A stretch of DNA of 64,000 nucleotides from UBA11872 sp965198285 (GTDB lineage Bacteria > Chloroflexota > UBA11872), in the NCBI GenBank assembly GCA_965198285.1, contig OZ240251.1, forward strand, positions 1,798,001-1,862,000, written 5' to 3'. The position numbers and the translations under genes were made by a program. This document shows, one piece after another, positions 26,713 to 35,584 of this stretch. Each line of letters opens with the position of its first letter. Position 1 is the stretch's first letter. A model generated the notes under the pieces. It ran no database searches and was not told the origin of the DNA. It saw only the letters and a program-made list of their open reading frames with translations.

Positions 26713-28329
26713 TCAATCGGGGTCGGCGTCCTCGGTGAACTGGAAGGCGTAGAGCTCGGCATCGCGCAGGTGGAATGTGAGCCGCAGCTCGCGATGGGGC
26801 CAGCTTGCGTCACCCCCGCGCTCTCCCCAATGCACAGCGTGCCGGATCGCATCCCCCGCAACAGGCGTGCAGGCTTCAGCTTCGAATCCCGGCAGCGCCT
26901 GGCCGCTCGCGTCATGCACCGCCACTCGCAATTCCCCGCCAGACGCCACGTTCGCGTTGACCGCCAGCCGGCCCGCGCCGGGGCGGAGGGGGCGCGTGGT
27001 GAGGGTTCCGCCCGCCGCTCCCGCGTCTCGCGAGACAAAGCCCTCGCGCCGCACCTTGGCAAGGCCGATCGCCGGGGGCTGCCGCCGCCCCGCCCGCAGG
27101 TCCTCCATGAAGGGCAGCCGGATATGCGCGTCCAGATACGGCCAGGCCGTATGGAAGATGCCGGTACCCGCGTAGTAGCAACCCCATTCAGCGCCCATAG
27201 GCAGCGGGAACGTGATACCGAAGATCATGGCCGCGTCGAAGCTGCCCGGCTCGCCCGGCGCCAGGATCGGTTGGCGGTTGCCGGCCCGGTGCCAGTGGAT
27301 CAAGTCGCGGCTCGAGACGAGTTGTACGTGCACGGGCCCGTGCTGGTTGGCGCCGCCCAAGCGGCTGCATTCGAAGGCCGGCTCGAAGACCCACAGGAAG
27401 CCCAGCAGCAGGTCGCCGTAGCGGTGCACCAGAATCTCGTAGAACTCGGCGCGGTGATCTTCCGGATGGTCGTACAGGAGGTGCGGCCGGGCCGCCGCCA
27501 GCCGCGCCTCGGCCAGATCGTCGTCCCGCGGGTCGGGCGCCAGCGCCAGGACCGGCTGCGTCCACTCGGTGAAGGGCACGCCGCCGCGGCCGGGAAATCT
27601 GCCGCCCCGGATCGGCGCGGACGTGGCAACCCCCACGCAGCGCCGCCACCAGCGGCCAAGCCGTAGGTGCGTCTTGAGGAAGATCGCGTACTTGGCGGAG
27701 GGGAAGCCCGGCGGGCCGAAGTCGGCATAGGTGTCGCGCAGCTTGGCGCAGCTCACCGCGTCGCCGTGCTCACGCCCGCGAACGACCGGATTGCCCTCAT
27801 AATCTCGCCAGCGCAGGCCGTCCGCCGAAAAGCGCACCCCGTGGGTACCCATACCGTCCTCGTCGAAGCCCAGCCAGTTGACCGACTTGTAGCGCAGCTC
27901 GGGCGGCTCGACGTGAGACATTTCGACACAGTCCAGGATGGGCCCACCGCCCGCATCGGCTGGCAGGATGTTGTTCGCGGTCGAGCCCTCGTACTCGACC
28001 AGCCCCAGCTCCGGCCGGTCCAAGTGGACCCCATCTCGCGAGGTCGCGTAGCACTTGTAGCGTGGCGCTCCAGTCTCCCCGCCGGTCGAAAACAGGACCT
28101 GGCTGGAGTACCACAGCTTGTGAAGCTGCGCTTCCGCGTCGTATACGGCGACCGGGTTAGCGACCGTGCCGTGCCCCGGACGTTCCCAGGGCGTCTCCGC
28201 CGTAAGCACCGGGGTCGGGTGCTTGGTCATGGCGTGGAGGTGCTCCTCGACGCCCTCGCTCTCCGCGATCAGGTAGTCGTCGACGAAGAGTTGCGGCTGA
28301 GTTCCCACTGGCACTGCCCGTAGCAACAT
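26713..28329 (-). CDS. FVDDYLI-type beta-propeller protein (GH32/43-like)
   Basis: About 538 residues from ATG 28329, which follows GGAGGTG at good spacing; the frame continues upstream to 28590 but that part is leader. The N-terminus QLFVDDYLIAESEGVEEHLHAMTKHP, then WYSS, YATSRDGVHLDRPELGL and later SRDLIHWHRAG repeat units fit a five-bladed propeller related to GH32/GH43. The C-terminal 90 residues form a beta-sandwich (GGELRVAVHDASGQ to RLTFHLRDAELYAFQF). It is divergent from a close paralog at 28560. Enzymatic activity unproven; glycoside processing is likely. No signal peptide. Confidence 0.78.
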   Translation of the reverse strand: MLLRAVPVGTQPQLFVDDYLIAESEGVEEHLHAMTKHPTPVLTAETPWERPGHGTVANPVAVYDAEAQLHKLWYSSQVLFSTGGETGAPRYKCYATSRDGVHLDRPELGLVEYEGSTANNILPADAGGGPILDCVEMSHVEPPELRYKSVNWLGFDEDGMGTHGVRFSADGLRWRDYEGNPVVRGREHGDAVSCAKLRDTYADFGPPGFPSAKYAIFLKTHLRLGRWWRRCVGVATSAPIRGGRFPGRGGVPFTEWTQPVLALAPDPRDDDLAEARLAAARPHLLYDHPEDHRAEFYEILVHRYGDLLLGFLWVFEPAFECSRLGGANQHGPVHVQLVSSRDLIHWHRAGNRQPILAPGEPGSFDAAMIFGITFPLPMGAEWGCYYAGTGIFHTAWPYLDAHIRLPFMEDLRAGRRQPPAIGLAKVRREGFVSRDAGAAGGTLTTRPLRPGAGRLAVNANVASGGELRVAVHDASGQALPGFEAEACTPVAGDAIRHAVHWGERGGDASWPHRELRLTFHLRDAELYAFQFTEDADPD

Positions 28330-28559
28330 CTCGACACCTCCGGACGCGCGCGAGTCAAACGCACGTAGGCGAGCCAGCTCAGACGAAGTGTACGGCGACG
28401 CAACGGAACTGAGGGCGACGCCGCCCAGGGAACGAGGGCAGTGGCCCCAGCGACTGGCTGGCGCAACCTGCGTCGTTGACTGCCACGGGCGCCAAGCGTA
28501 GGGTCCGACGCCGGCTGGACGGCGCTGATGACGTGCCCGCGGAAGCTGAGGCGAATCCG

Positions 28560-30311
28560 ATGTCTGCAAAACCGGTGCAGGTTGGGACACGAGTCCAGCT
28601 ATTCGTTGACGACTACCTGATCACGGAGAGCAAGGGTCTCAACGAGCACCTCCACGCTATGACCAAGCACCCGACCCCGGTGCTTACGGCGGAAGCGCCC
28701 TGGGAGCGGCCCGCCAAGGGTGGCCTGGCTGGACCCGTGAACGTCACCTACGACCCCGCCACGGGACTAACCAGGCTCTGGTACAACAGCCGAGGCACTT
28801 TCACGGCGGGCATATTGCCGGGCGAGCCGAGCCTTGCCTGTTACGCAACCTCGTGCGACGGCATCAACTTCGAGCGCCCGGACCTGGGCCTGGTCGACTA
28901 CGACGGCTCGACCGCCAACAACATCCTGGGCGACAGGTCGCGCCCGGCGAGTTCGCAGATGCCTGCGCCGGCCCCGGGCTCACCCGCGGCCAGACGTCCC
29001 GGCGCGGGGTGGGCCGGCCCGGGCCACGGCATGCTCTACTGCCCCGAGATGAGCCGGGTGGAGCCGCCGGACATGCGCTACAAGACGGCCCACTACATGG
29101 GTGAAGACCAAGACGGTCTGCATACCTACGGCGTCTGGTTTTCGCCCGATGGTCTGCGCTGGAGGAGCTTCGAGGGTAATCCGGTGCTGCGTGGGCGGGA
29201 TTGGGGCGACGTCGTCAGCTGCGCCAACCTGCGCGATACGCAATCCCGTTTCGATGCGCCGGGCTTTCCCAGCGCCAAGTACGCGCTGTTCCACAAAACC
29301 CACGTGCAACTGGGTCCGTGGCGGCGACGCTGCTTTGGGGTAAGCACGGCCGAGACGAACTACTGGGAGCCGAATGGCGACTCGTTCGAAGAGCAGGAAC
29401 GTCACATTGGCCGAGTGCGCAAGCGCTATGTCGCGCATGGCGGCGGCAACTCACGTCCCCCCTTCACCGAGTGGAGCACGCCGGCGCTGGTGCTGACGCC
29501 AGATCAGCGCGACGACGAAATGGCCGAGGAGCGCCTGGCAACCGCGGCGCCGGTGCTGGTGTACGACCATCCACACGATCATCGCTGCGAGTTCTACGGC
29601 GTGAACGTGTTTCGCTGCGGCGACCTTTTCCTGGGTTTGCTCTGGATCTTCGACGCGGCGTTCGAGATGAGCCGATTCGGGGGCTCCAACCAGGTCGCGA
29701 CGGTGGAGTTGCAGCTGGTGTGCAGCCGCGACCTGATCCACTGGCATCGGGCCGGCCAGCGCCGGACGGTGCTGGGACGCGGCGAGCCGGGGAGCTTCGA
29801 CAGCGCCATGATCTTCTATCACTCGCTGCCGGTCAGCGTGGGCGACGAATGGTGGATCTACTACGCCGGCTTCGACACCGCACACAGTGGGCGGCCGTAC
29901 TTCGACCCGCATATCCGCGCGCGCTACTTGGACGAAGCGCGTGCCGGTGCGCGCCGCTTCCCCGCGATCGGGCTGGCCAAGGTCCGACGCGAAGGGTTCA
30001 TCTCCCTGGACGCGGGCGCTGACGGCGGCACGCTGGTGACGCGTCCGATTACGCCCGGAGGCACGCGGCTCGCAGTGAACGCCGACATGGGGCGGAATGG
30101 CACGCTCAACGTGGAAGTGCAGGAGCCAAGCGGCCGACCGCTGCCGGGCTTCGAGGCGAGCGCTTGCACCGGGCTGTCGGGCGACGGCCTGCGACAAGTG
30201 GTTCGCTGGGGCGAGCGCCGCGGTGACGCGAGCTGGCCCGACCGTTCGGTCCGTCTGAAGTTCGAGTTGCGCGACGCGAAGCTGTACGGCTTCTGCTTCA
30301 CCGGGGTGTGA
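28560..30311 (+). CDS. FVDDYLI-type beta-propeller protein (GH32/43-like)
   Basis: 583 residues from ATG 28560 (GAGG upstream). QLFVDDYLITESKGLNEHLHAMTKHPTPVL is almost the same as in the divergent neighbour, and the whole protein aligns with it: YATSCDGINFERPDLGL, RGRDWGDVVSCANLRDT, SRDLIHWHRAGQRR, GEPGSFDSAMIF. A Pro/Ala-rich insert near residues 120-150 is missing from the neighbour. The C-terminal sandwich ends VRLKFELRDAKLYGFCF, and its last 43 codons are duplicated at 31072-31207. Role in glycan or glycoside cleavage is inferred from fold and neighbours. Confidence 0.78.
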   Translation: MSAKPVQVGTRVQLFVDDYLITESKGLNEHLHAMTKHPTPVLTAEAPWERPAKGGLAGPVNVTYDPATGLTRLWYNSRGTFTAGILPGEPSLACYATSCDGINFERPDLGLVDYDGSTANNILGDRSRPASSQMPAPAPGSPAARRPGAGWAGPGHGMLYCPEMSRVEPPDMRYKTAHYMGEDQDGLHTYGVWFSPDGLRWRSFEGNPVLRGRDWGDVVSCANLRDTQSRFDAPGFPSAKYALFHKTHVQLGPWRRRCFGVSTAETNYWEPNGDSFEEQERHIGRVRKRYVAHGGGNSRPPFTEWSTPALVLTPDQRDDEMAEERLATAAPVLVYDHPHDHRCEFYGVNVFRCGDLFLGLLWIFDAAFEMSRFGGSNQVATVELQLVCSRDLIHWHRAGQRRTVLGRGEPGSFDSAMIFYHSLPVSVGDEWWIYYAGFDTAHSGRPYFDPHIRARYLDEARAGARRFPAIGLAKVRREGFISLDAGADGGTLVTRPITPGGTRLAVNADMGRNGTLNVEVQEPSGRPLPGFEASACTGLSGDGLRQVVRWGERRGDASWPDRSVRLKFELRDAKLYGFCFTGV

Positions 30312-30682
30312 ATCCCCTGCACAGCCGCGGCCGAGATGAGCACCGTGCGTTTCTGCATCTCGGAAAGATGACGGCCTAGGACGACCCGGCGCCCACTGCG
30401 AGTAGGCCGGTCGAGCTCGTGGCCGGCGAAGTCAGGTGGCCGACGGATGATCCGGGGTCGCAGGCGTCCCCGTCGGGCTCGCCAGCGCCATGGCTTGCGG
30501 CCCCTGTCGCGACACGAGAATGACGGTGGGCTCGTTTGGGGCCACATCAAGCCCCCGCGGCAGGACGCCGTGTCTGGCCCGAGACCCCCGAGCTTCTGGT
30601 AGATGCACTCGACTCGCTCGGTCGCGTTGCAGCCTACGCTGTGATCCGACGTGGAATTGGCGCACGGCGCTCGGAGGTCCAT

Positions 30683-30853
30683 GTGAGCGTGACGATGACG
30701 GCGATCGCGATGAAGGCAGCACGTTGGGCCGTCTCGCTCGGCCTCATCCTCCTCACCGCGACTTCGATCTCGGCATGTGGCGAGTCCGAAGATTTCAAGT
30801 TCGAGCCACGAACAAGAGACTCGAAGTGCTTCTCTTACGTTGGATCGTGCTGA
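30683..30853 (+). CDS. Tiny lipoprotein C
   Basis: 56 residues. GTG 30683 has GGAGG 5 nt upstream; ATG 30695 is an in-frame alternative. A Lys/Arg start (MKAARW), a hydrophobic segment and the lipobox SISAC are followed by a mature peptide of only 25 residues: CGESEDFKFEPRTR and a tail with two Cys. DFKFEP is shared with lipoprotein D. It lies 370 nt after the propeller gene. No known domain. Confidence 0.62.
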   Translation: MSVTMTAIAMKAARWAVSLGLILLTATSISACGESEDFKFEPRTRDSKCFSYVGSC

Positions 30854-31071
30854 CTGGAATCATGAGATAGGCGCGACCGGCGCCCGGTTGCTGGCAACGT
30901 CGTGTCGCCAGTAGAGCGCCGGGCTACCTGCACGGTTACGAGGCGCGTATCGCTCGCGGGATCCTTCCAGGATGCACGGCGCTCAGGCTCACGTCCTTAG
31001 CCGATGTTTCACGACGGATGGTCCAGGCAGTGCGCGTTACCGGAGACCTTGCGGACTTGCTGCTGGCACGC

Positions 31072-31207
31072 CGACGGCCTTCGACAGGTGGTTCGCTGGG
31101 GCGAGCGCCGCGGTGACGCGAGCCGGCCGGACCGTTCGACCCGTCTGAAGTACGAGTTGCGCGACGCGAGGCTGTACGGCTCTTGCTTCACTGAGGCCAA
31201 GGCGTAA
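31072..31207 (+). pseudogene. Duplicated C-terminal tail of the propeller gene
   Basis: This stretch encodes DGLRQVVRWGERRGDASRPDRS followed by RLKYELRDARLYGSCF and a stop, nearly identical to the last 43 codons of the gene ending at 30311. The preceding DNA does not match, so only the 3' end was copied or has survived. Confidence 0.85.
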
Positions 31208-31527
31208 TTCCGCCTGGCGCGCCGTCGATGGGCGCGTGGCGATCTCTGCTGGTGTACGGGAGGCGCGGGCCGCCACTGGTGCGATGACGGCCCGAATAGC
31301 GTCTCCTGGCTTCGCAACGGCACCGAGAACGGCCCGTCCGCTCAAGGAAGCGTATGCTGGCCTGGACCAGCAACCACTCGGCCCGCTCAACGACGGTAGG
31401 CGCTACGTGCACCAGCGGGGCTAGTAGGCATCCTGGCGCTAGACTCTGGCAAGCGATAGATACCCCACTCGAACCCAAATGCACGCGCACTCGCCGCTCC
31501 GGCTCGGTCTGGGTAGAGGAGGCGTTG
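31208..31527. other. Intergenic region, no gene recognised
   Basis: 320 nt between the duplicated tail and lipoprotein D. I see no gene; it does not obviously match the DNA between the intact propeller gene and lipoprotein C. Confidence 0.45.
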
Positions 31528-31734
31528 ATGCGAGCAACTACTGACCGCTCTGGCTCGGTACGCGGAGAGGTGGCGTCGACGCCGGCGAGCCGCTCGCGGA
31601 CCTACGGCCGTCGTCATCTGATAGCGACCGCCGCGCTTGCCCTCGGTGTCGCCGTCGTGTCCATCGGTGCGGCCTGCTCCGTTGGGGACGACTTCAAGTT
31701 CGAGCCGAAGACCTTTGGCAGCCACGCAGGGTGA
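31528..31734 (+). CDS. Tiny lipoprotein D
   Basis: 68 residues from ATG 31528, preceded by GAGGAGG with 5 nt spacing. SRTYGRRHLIATAALALG resembles a Tat signal and the lipobox is GAAC. The mature peptide is about 19 residues: CSVGDDFKFEPKTFGSHAG. The DFKFEP core matches lipoprotein C. Signal and tail length differ between the two. No known domain. Confidence 0.62.
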   Translation: MRATTDRSGSVRGEVASTPASRSRTYGRRHLIATAALALGVAVVSIGAACSVGDDFKFEPKTFGSHAG

Positions 31735-31981
31735 TCGTCCGCTGGCTCCAAACGGGGGAGCTGAGTGGGCGATACGCCACGCCAGCGGCTCTGATACGCG
31801 CAGAACCTGTACTCCAGCGGCCATGTCGGCGTAGGCCGACGCCAGCCTGCTCGATCACAGCGCAGACCACTCCATAGCGGCACGTATCGGGGCCACCCGG
31901 CGACCCTGGCTGGTCACGTGACAGCTCCTGTCCGCGAAAGGCAGGCCGCCAGGGCGCGGGGTCTCCCGATGAGACGCGTAC

Positions 31982-32023
31982 GTGACAGGCGCCGTCCGGC
32001 AGTTGCCGGACGGCGCCTGTCAC
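31982..32023. terminator. Hairpin downstream of SBP 2
   Basis: A perfect 20-bp stem (GTGACAGGCGCCGTCCGGCA and its complement) with a GT loop, 39 nt beyond the SBP 2 stop. No T-run. Its place and shape match the hairpin after SBP 1. Confidence 0.7.
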
Positions 32024-32062
32024 GATCGGCCTTACACAGCTTCTCGCGAAGCTCCTTGGGGC

Positions 32063-33745
32063 CTAGCGCACATTCGTGTAGGGGAGTTGCGCCGCAAACG
32101 CTTGAAGCGACTCGTAATTCTCGTGCGTCCGCGCGAGGGCCCTATCCTTGGTCTCGACGAGTCCCGCGATGGCGTCACCCACGGACAGCTCGCCGGAAAA
32201 CGCCTTACCCACAGGGTGCGGGGCCTGCCAGATCTCCAATGGGTTGGGATGCCCCATCTGGCTAGGCTGGAGATCTGTCCAGTTCGCCATACCAGCGGTC
32301 AACGCGTTTGCGCCCGGTGGCGCTGCCTTGTACTCCGGCGAGTTCAAGGCAGCCCTGGTGATTGGGAGCGAGCCGCGCTCAATGGCGACGCGGGTCTGCA
32401 CCTCATCGCCGCCCATGAACACCGCCAGCTCAACCGTCTCCTCGAGCGTGCCGTTCCTCGTGGCCGCACTGGTGACGATATGCGGTTGGCCGTCGAACGC
32501 CGTCGGACACGCGCCTCTCAGGCCCTCGGGGTTGGCGCCGATCGTCCACGAGAACCTGTCCTGGATCCGGCCTATGGCAAACCCGACCGCGCCGCCCATG
32601 CGGTTCCACAAGATCTTGCCGGCCGAGAATGGGTCGCCAAACTGACCTGAGAGGGTCTTTCGTTCCTCGCTCGGAAACAGCGACTGGTCCTCGAGCGCCA
32701 TGTTCACGCCCGCCTGGAGGCCCCGTTCGCCCCCGTTGTCGAACGCCCCGAAATGGGTGGCGTCTTCGTTCCAGTGCAACATCGCGCGTGGATTCTCGTT
32801 GAAGGCCATCGCCCAAAAGACGTAGGCGCCCCAATGGGTGTTGCCATGCCCGCCCCATGTATCGGTCTCCGGATCCCGTGCCTTCATGTTCGCTTCGCGG
32901 AACTCCGTCTCGATCCCCCAACGGCCGGTGCCGGCGCGGTCGGAGCTCACGGGGACGTCGATTCCCGCCTTTTCGGCCAGGGTGAGGTTGTAGGCATAGT
33001 TCTGCATGTTGCCCTGGTACCCCACCCCGAACTGCGGACCTGACACAGGTTCCGCGCCGTCGTATCGGGTGTTGCGGAGATTCAGGGTGAAGACGTCCGG
33101 CTGGGCGTACATGGCCGTTGGGTCCCACGCATCGTGCTTGGCCAACTCATCGTTGATCTGAGTAAAGGCGCCGCCCTGGATCCAAATCCATGCGAACCAT
33201 CCCGACAACAGGGCCAGTTCACCCTGGGTGCCCGCCACGATCTTGATGTTGAAGGTCTCTGTAAAGGCCGCCGGTTGCGGGACGAACTTGACATTGATGT
33301 GCGGGAACTCCTTGGCAAAGCGATCCAAAGACCATTTCATTGCCGCGCCGCGTGTACCGGACGTGTGATCGTGATGGAACTCGATGGTGGCCGTCTTCCT
33401 CTCGGGCGGCTTCTCCACCTCCACGGTCACGATCTTCTCCTGGATCACGACCTTCTCGACGATCGTCTGGACCGGCACTTCCTTAACGACGGTATCGGTC
33501 TGGACCACGACCCTTTCCACCGGCACCTGCTGGATCACGACCTTCTCAACCGGGACTTCCTTGATCTCCGTCCGCGTCACAATCTTCTCGACCTCGACTT
33601 GCTCTACGACGATCTTTTCGACCGGCACTTCCTTGGTCACTACCTGGGTTTCGCCGCAGGCGGCGAGTACCGCCGCACCCGCCACACCCGTCACGCCCAC
33701 GACGGCGCTTCGTAGCGCACGCCTCCGCGAAACTAATAGGTTCAT
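32063..33745 (-). CDS. Extracellular solute-binding lipoprotein 2
   Basis: A 560-residue paralog of SBP 1. The first 33 residues including the lipobox LAAC are almost identical. The linker (about residues 34-120) is longer, with at least ten short units of the type VPVEKVVIQ, VEVEKIVTR and VPVQTIVEK. The binding domain begins HHDHTSGTRGAAMKWSL and contains AGTQGELALLSGWFAW. Differences in the ligand-contact region suggest a different ligand. No permease gene is adjacent. Confidence 0.85.
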   Translation of the reverse strand: MNLLVSRRRALRSAVVGVTGVAGAAVLAACGETQVVTKEVPVEKIVVEQVEVEKIVTRTEIKEVPVEKVVIQQVPVERVVVQTDTVVKEVPVQTIVEKVVIQEKIVTVEVEKPPERKTATIEFHHDHTSGTRGAAMKWSLDRFAKEFPHINVKFVPQPAAFTETFNIKIVAGTQGELALLSGWFAWIWIQGGAFTQINDELAKHDAWDPTAMYAQPDVFTLNLRNTRYDGAEPVSGPQFGVGYQGNMQNYAYNLTLAEKAGIDVPVSSDRAGTGRWGIETEFREANMKARDPETDTWGGHGNTHWGAYVFWAMAFNENPRAMLHWNEDATHFGAFDNGGERGLQAGVNMALEDQSLFPSEERKTLSGQFGDPFSAGKILWNRMGGAVGFAIGRIQDRFSWTIGANPEGLRGACPTAFDGQPHIVTSAATRNGTLEETVELAVFMGGDEVQTRVAIERGSLPITRAALNSPEYKAAPPGANALTAGMANWTDLQPSQMGHPNPLEIWQAPHPVGKAFSGELSVGDAIAGLVETKDRALARTHENYESLQAFAAQLPYTNVR

Positions 33746-33935
33746 CAGTCCCTCCCCTGGGCCTCAACAGCTACCGGCGCGGTCATGCCCTACCCCGACC
33801 GATCAAGCCCAAATCGCCGCTTGTGCAGTTAGGGCCAAGCTATGCGCCGTTTCACGGAAAACGAATTATTCTAGCACGGACAATTCCGACTCGAATGGAA
33901 GTGCTTGTCCGTTCCAGTGGCTTGCCTGTCTCGGG
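33716..33935 (-). repeat. Duplicated SBP leader, copy 2
   Basis: Nearly identical to 22340-22565. The match is strongest over the first codons, the ribosome-binding region and the distal block with GACAATTCCGACTCGAATGG on the plus strand. A central stretch of about 60 nt has diverged. Confidence 0.8.
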
Positions 33936-34289
33936 CCGGCCGACTTCATGAACCGTGCTCGGGGACGGCTAACTCACCGTCACGCTCGGTTCGCAACCTG
34001 GGGATTCGTCGGCGCCCTGGCCGAAGTGCGCGACGTCAACACCACCGACATTCGGGACGTCGCGAATCCCGATCGACCAAACTGCCAGCGTGCGGCTGGA
34101 GGCGGGAGGGGCTGGTGGCCCGCGCGGTCTGCAAGACCGTTGCGGCGTGTGGGCCAGAGTTCTCCTTCGGCAGTCGGCTACCGAGCACGATTTGCGCATT
34201 GTGCTGATACGTCGGGCGGTCGGTGCACACGTGACGACGCCACCAGATTCGCAGGGGGCGTCGTGCCGAAATCAACAGCCTAAGAACGT

Positions 34290-34949
34290 GTGTGCTTCGC
34301 GGACACCGGGCGTGGCTGGGAACGCGCGCATGTCTCCTTCCTGGATGGGAAACAGCGCCGCTCGGGCTCCCGGCGCACGGTCGAGAGCTACTCCTGGATG
34401 CTGCTAAGGCTTCTTCGCACGCCTGGGCAAGTCGCCGAAGGAGGCGCCCAGCCAGGACGTCTTACCCTTCGGGCACAGACGGGGACCATCAGGCCACGAG
34501 CCGTCCGCGATCGCTGGCAACGCCCGCATCGCCTGCCTGAGCTCGTTCTGCAGGTTTCCGATCTGGAAGGAGATGGTCAGCGCCAAGCCGTGTAGCCGGC
34601 TGGATTGGCCGCGGATTCGGCCGAGTCCAGGCAGCGGTCTCTCGGCGGCGCAAGGCTGGAAGCTCCTCGCGGTAGTCAGCGACGCGGCGGTCGGCCCGCG
34701 CGACTGGGCCATCGTCCTCACGCTCTTGCTCACCGGGCGGCGGCGATCGGGGGTGATGAATCTGACAGGCGGCTAACTCACCAGTGATGCGGAAGCCGCG
34801 ATGTTTCGATACCGGGGCCAGGGCGGAAGACGCGGCCAGCGCGAGCTGCCGTGGCCGCAGTCACCAAACACGCCGGAAGTACGTGGCACTAGCGCCAGGA
34901 CCGCTTGCACGAGTCGCGGGATTAGCGCCCACGAGTTGCCATGGTTGTG
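34290..34949 (+). pseudogene. Decayed tyrosine recombinase/integrase
   Basis: Pieces of an integrase in two frames. 34290-34407 gives FLDGKQRRSGSRRTVESYSWMLLR (core-binding domain). A frameshift near 34407 leads to the 34411 frame: FFARLGKSPKEAPSQDV, then CLSSFCRFPIWKEMVSAKPC, DWAIVLTLLLTGRRRSGVMNL with the catalytic Arg region, a TAA stop at 34774, and in the same frame FRYRGQGGRRGQRELPWP. The His-x-x-Arg and Tyr end is missing. It was a phage- or island-type integrase and is no longer functional. Confidence 0.8.
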
Positions 34950-35584
34950 ACTGAGGCGTTCCTAAGCGTCAAAGGCGCCAGTGACCGCCGAGGCCGCACC
35001 GCACGGCCTTGCCGGGCACGATGCAGGCGCTAAGGTCTTGCGCCGGCCCGGCAACGTTTGTACCTGCCGGCAGCGGGCGCCACTGACTGTGCACGGGCAA
35101 CTCGGTCGGTGACTCGCCACTTCCTCGGGGCCGTGTTGCAGGCCGGGTTATCGTTCGCGATGCGCGCTGTCGGATTGGCTCGGCCGCCGGCTGCGACTGG
35201 GGGCCTCGCCAGGGGAGGCGGTCCGCAGGCGGTGAAAACGTCGGGCGGTGCGCGGCCGACGGACGCGAAGGGCTTGTGGGGATTGACTATAATTGCATGC
35301 GTACCGGACTCAGACCTGTCGAGAGCGCGACTTCAATCCCGCAGGATTGGTGTGGGGGAGAGATTTGGGCCTGCAAACCTTTTTGGCCAGAAGTACCCAT
35401 TGACTGTGCACGGAATCCTGTTCCGAGAGCGGGCGAAATCGCGACACGTCGACCGTTGGATGACTGGTCGGTTAGTTGCGAACGTCGGCTCTACAGGCGA
35501 TGAATGCGCTGAGCGTAAGGCGGACATTTCTTTGAACATAGACGGGGTCGGGGGCACTTGGATGAACAGCGAAAGACGAGCTCG
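34950..35584. other. Long region upstream of the M16 peptidase gene
   Basis: About 635 nt. A frame at 35058-35588 overlaps the peptidase start and shows no family features; I do not call it. A TATAAT hexamer at 35288-35293 has no convincing -35 partner. Confidence 0.4.

Noticed and set aside
20816..33745. Search for CRISPR arrays or defence systems
   Set aside because: No regularly spaced direct repeats or cas-like genes were seen here or elsewhere in the window; the only defence-like module is the small toxin-antitoxin pair at 4.2-4.9 kb.
34090..34170. A tRNA-Cys-like anticodon arm (GCGGT-CTGCAAG-ACCGT) beside the integrase relic
   Set aside because: The D-arm spacing is wrong, there is no T-arm and no matching acceptor, so a tRNA gene or clear att site cannot be supported.
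35288..35293. TATAAT hexamer as promoter of the M16 peptidase gene
   Set aside because: No acceptable -35 element at 16-18 nt and nearly 300 nt from the start codon.
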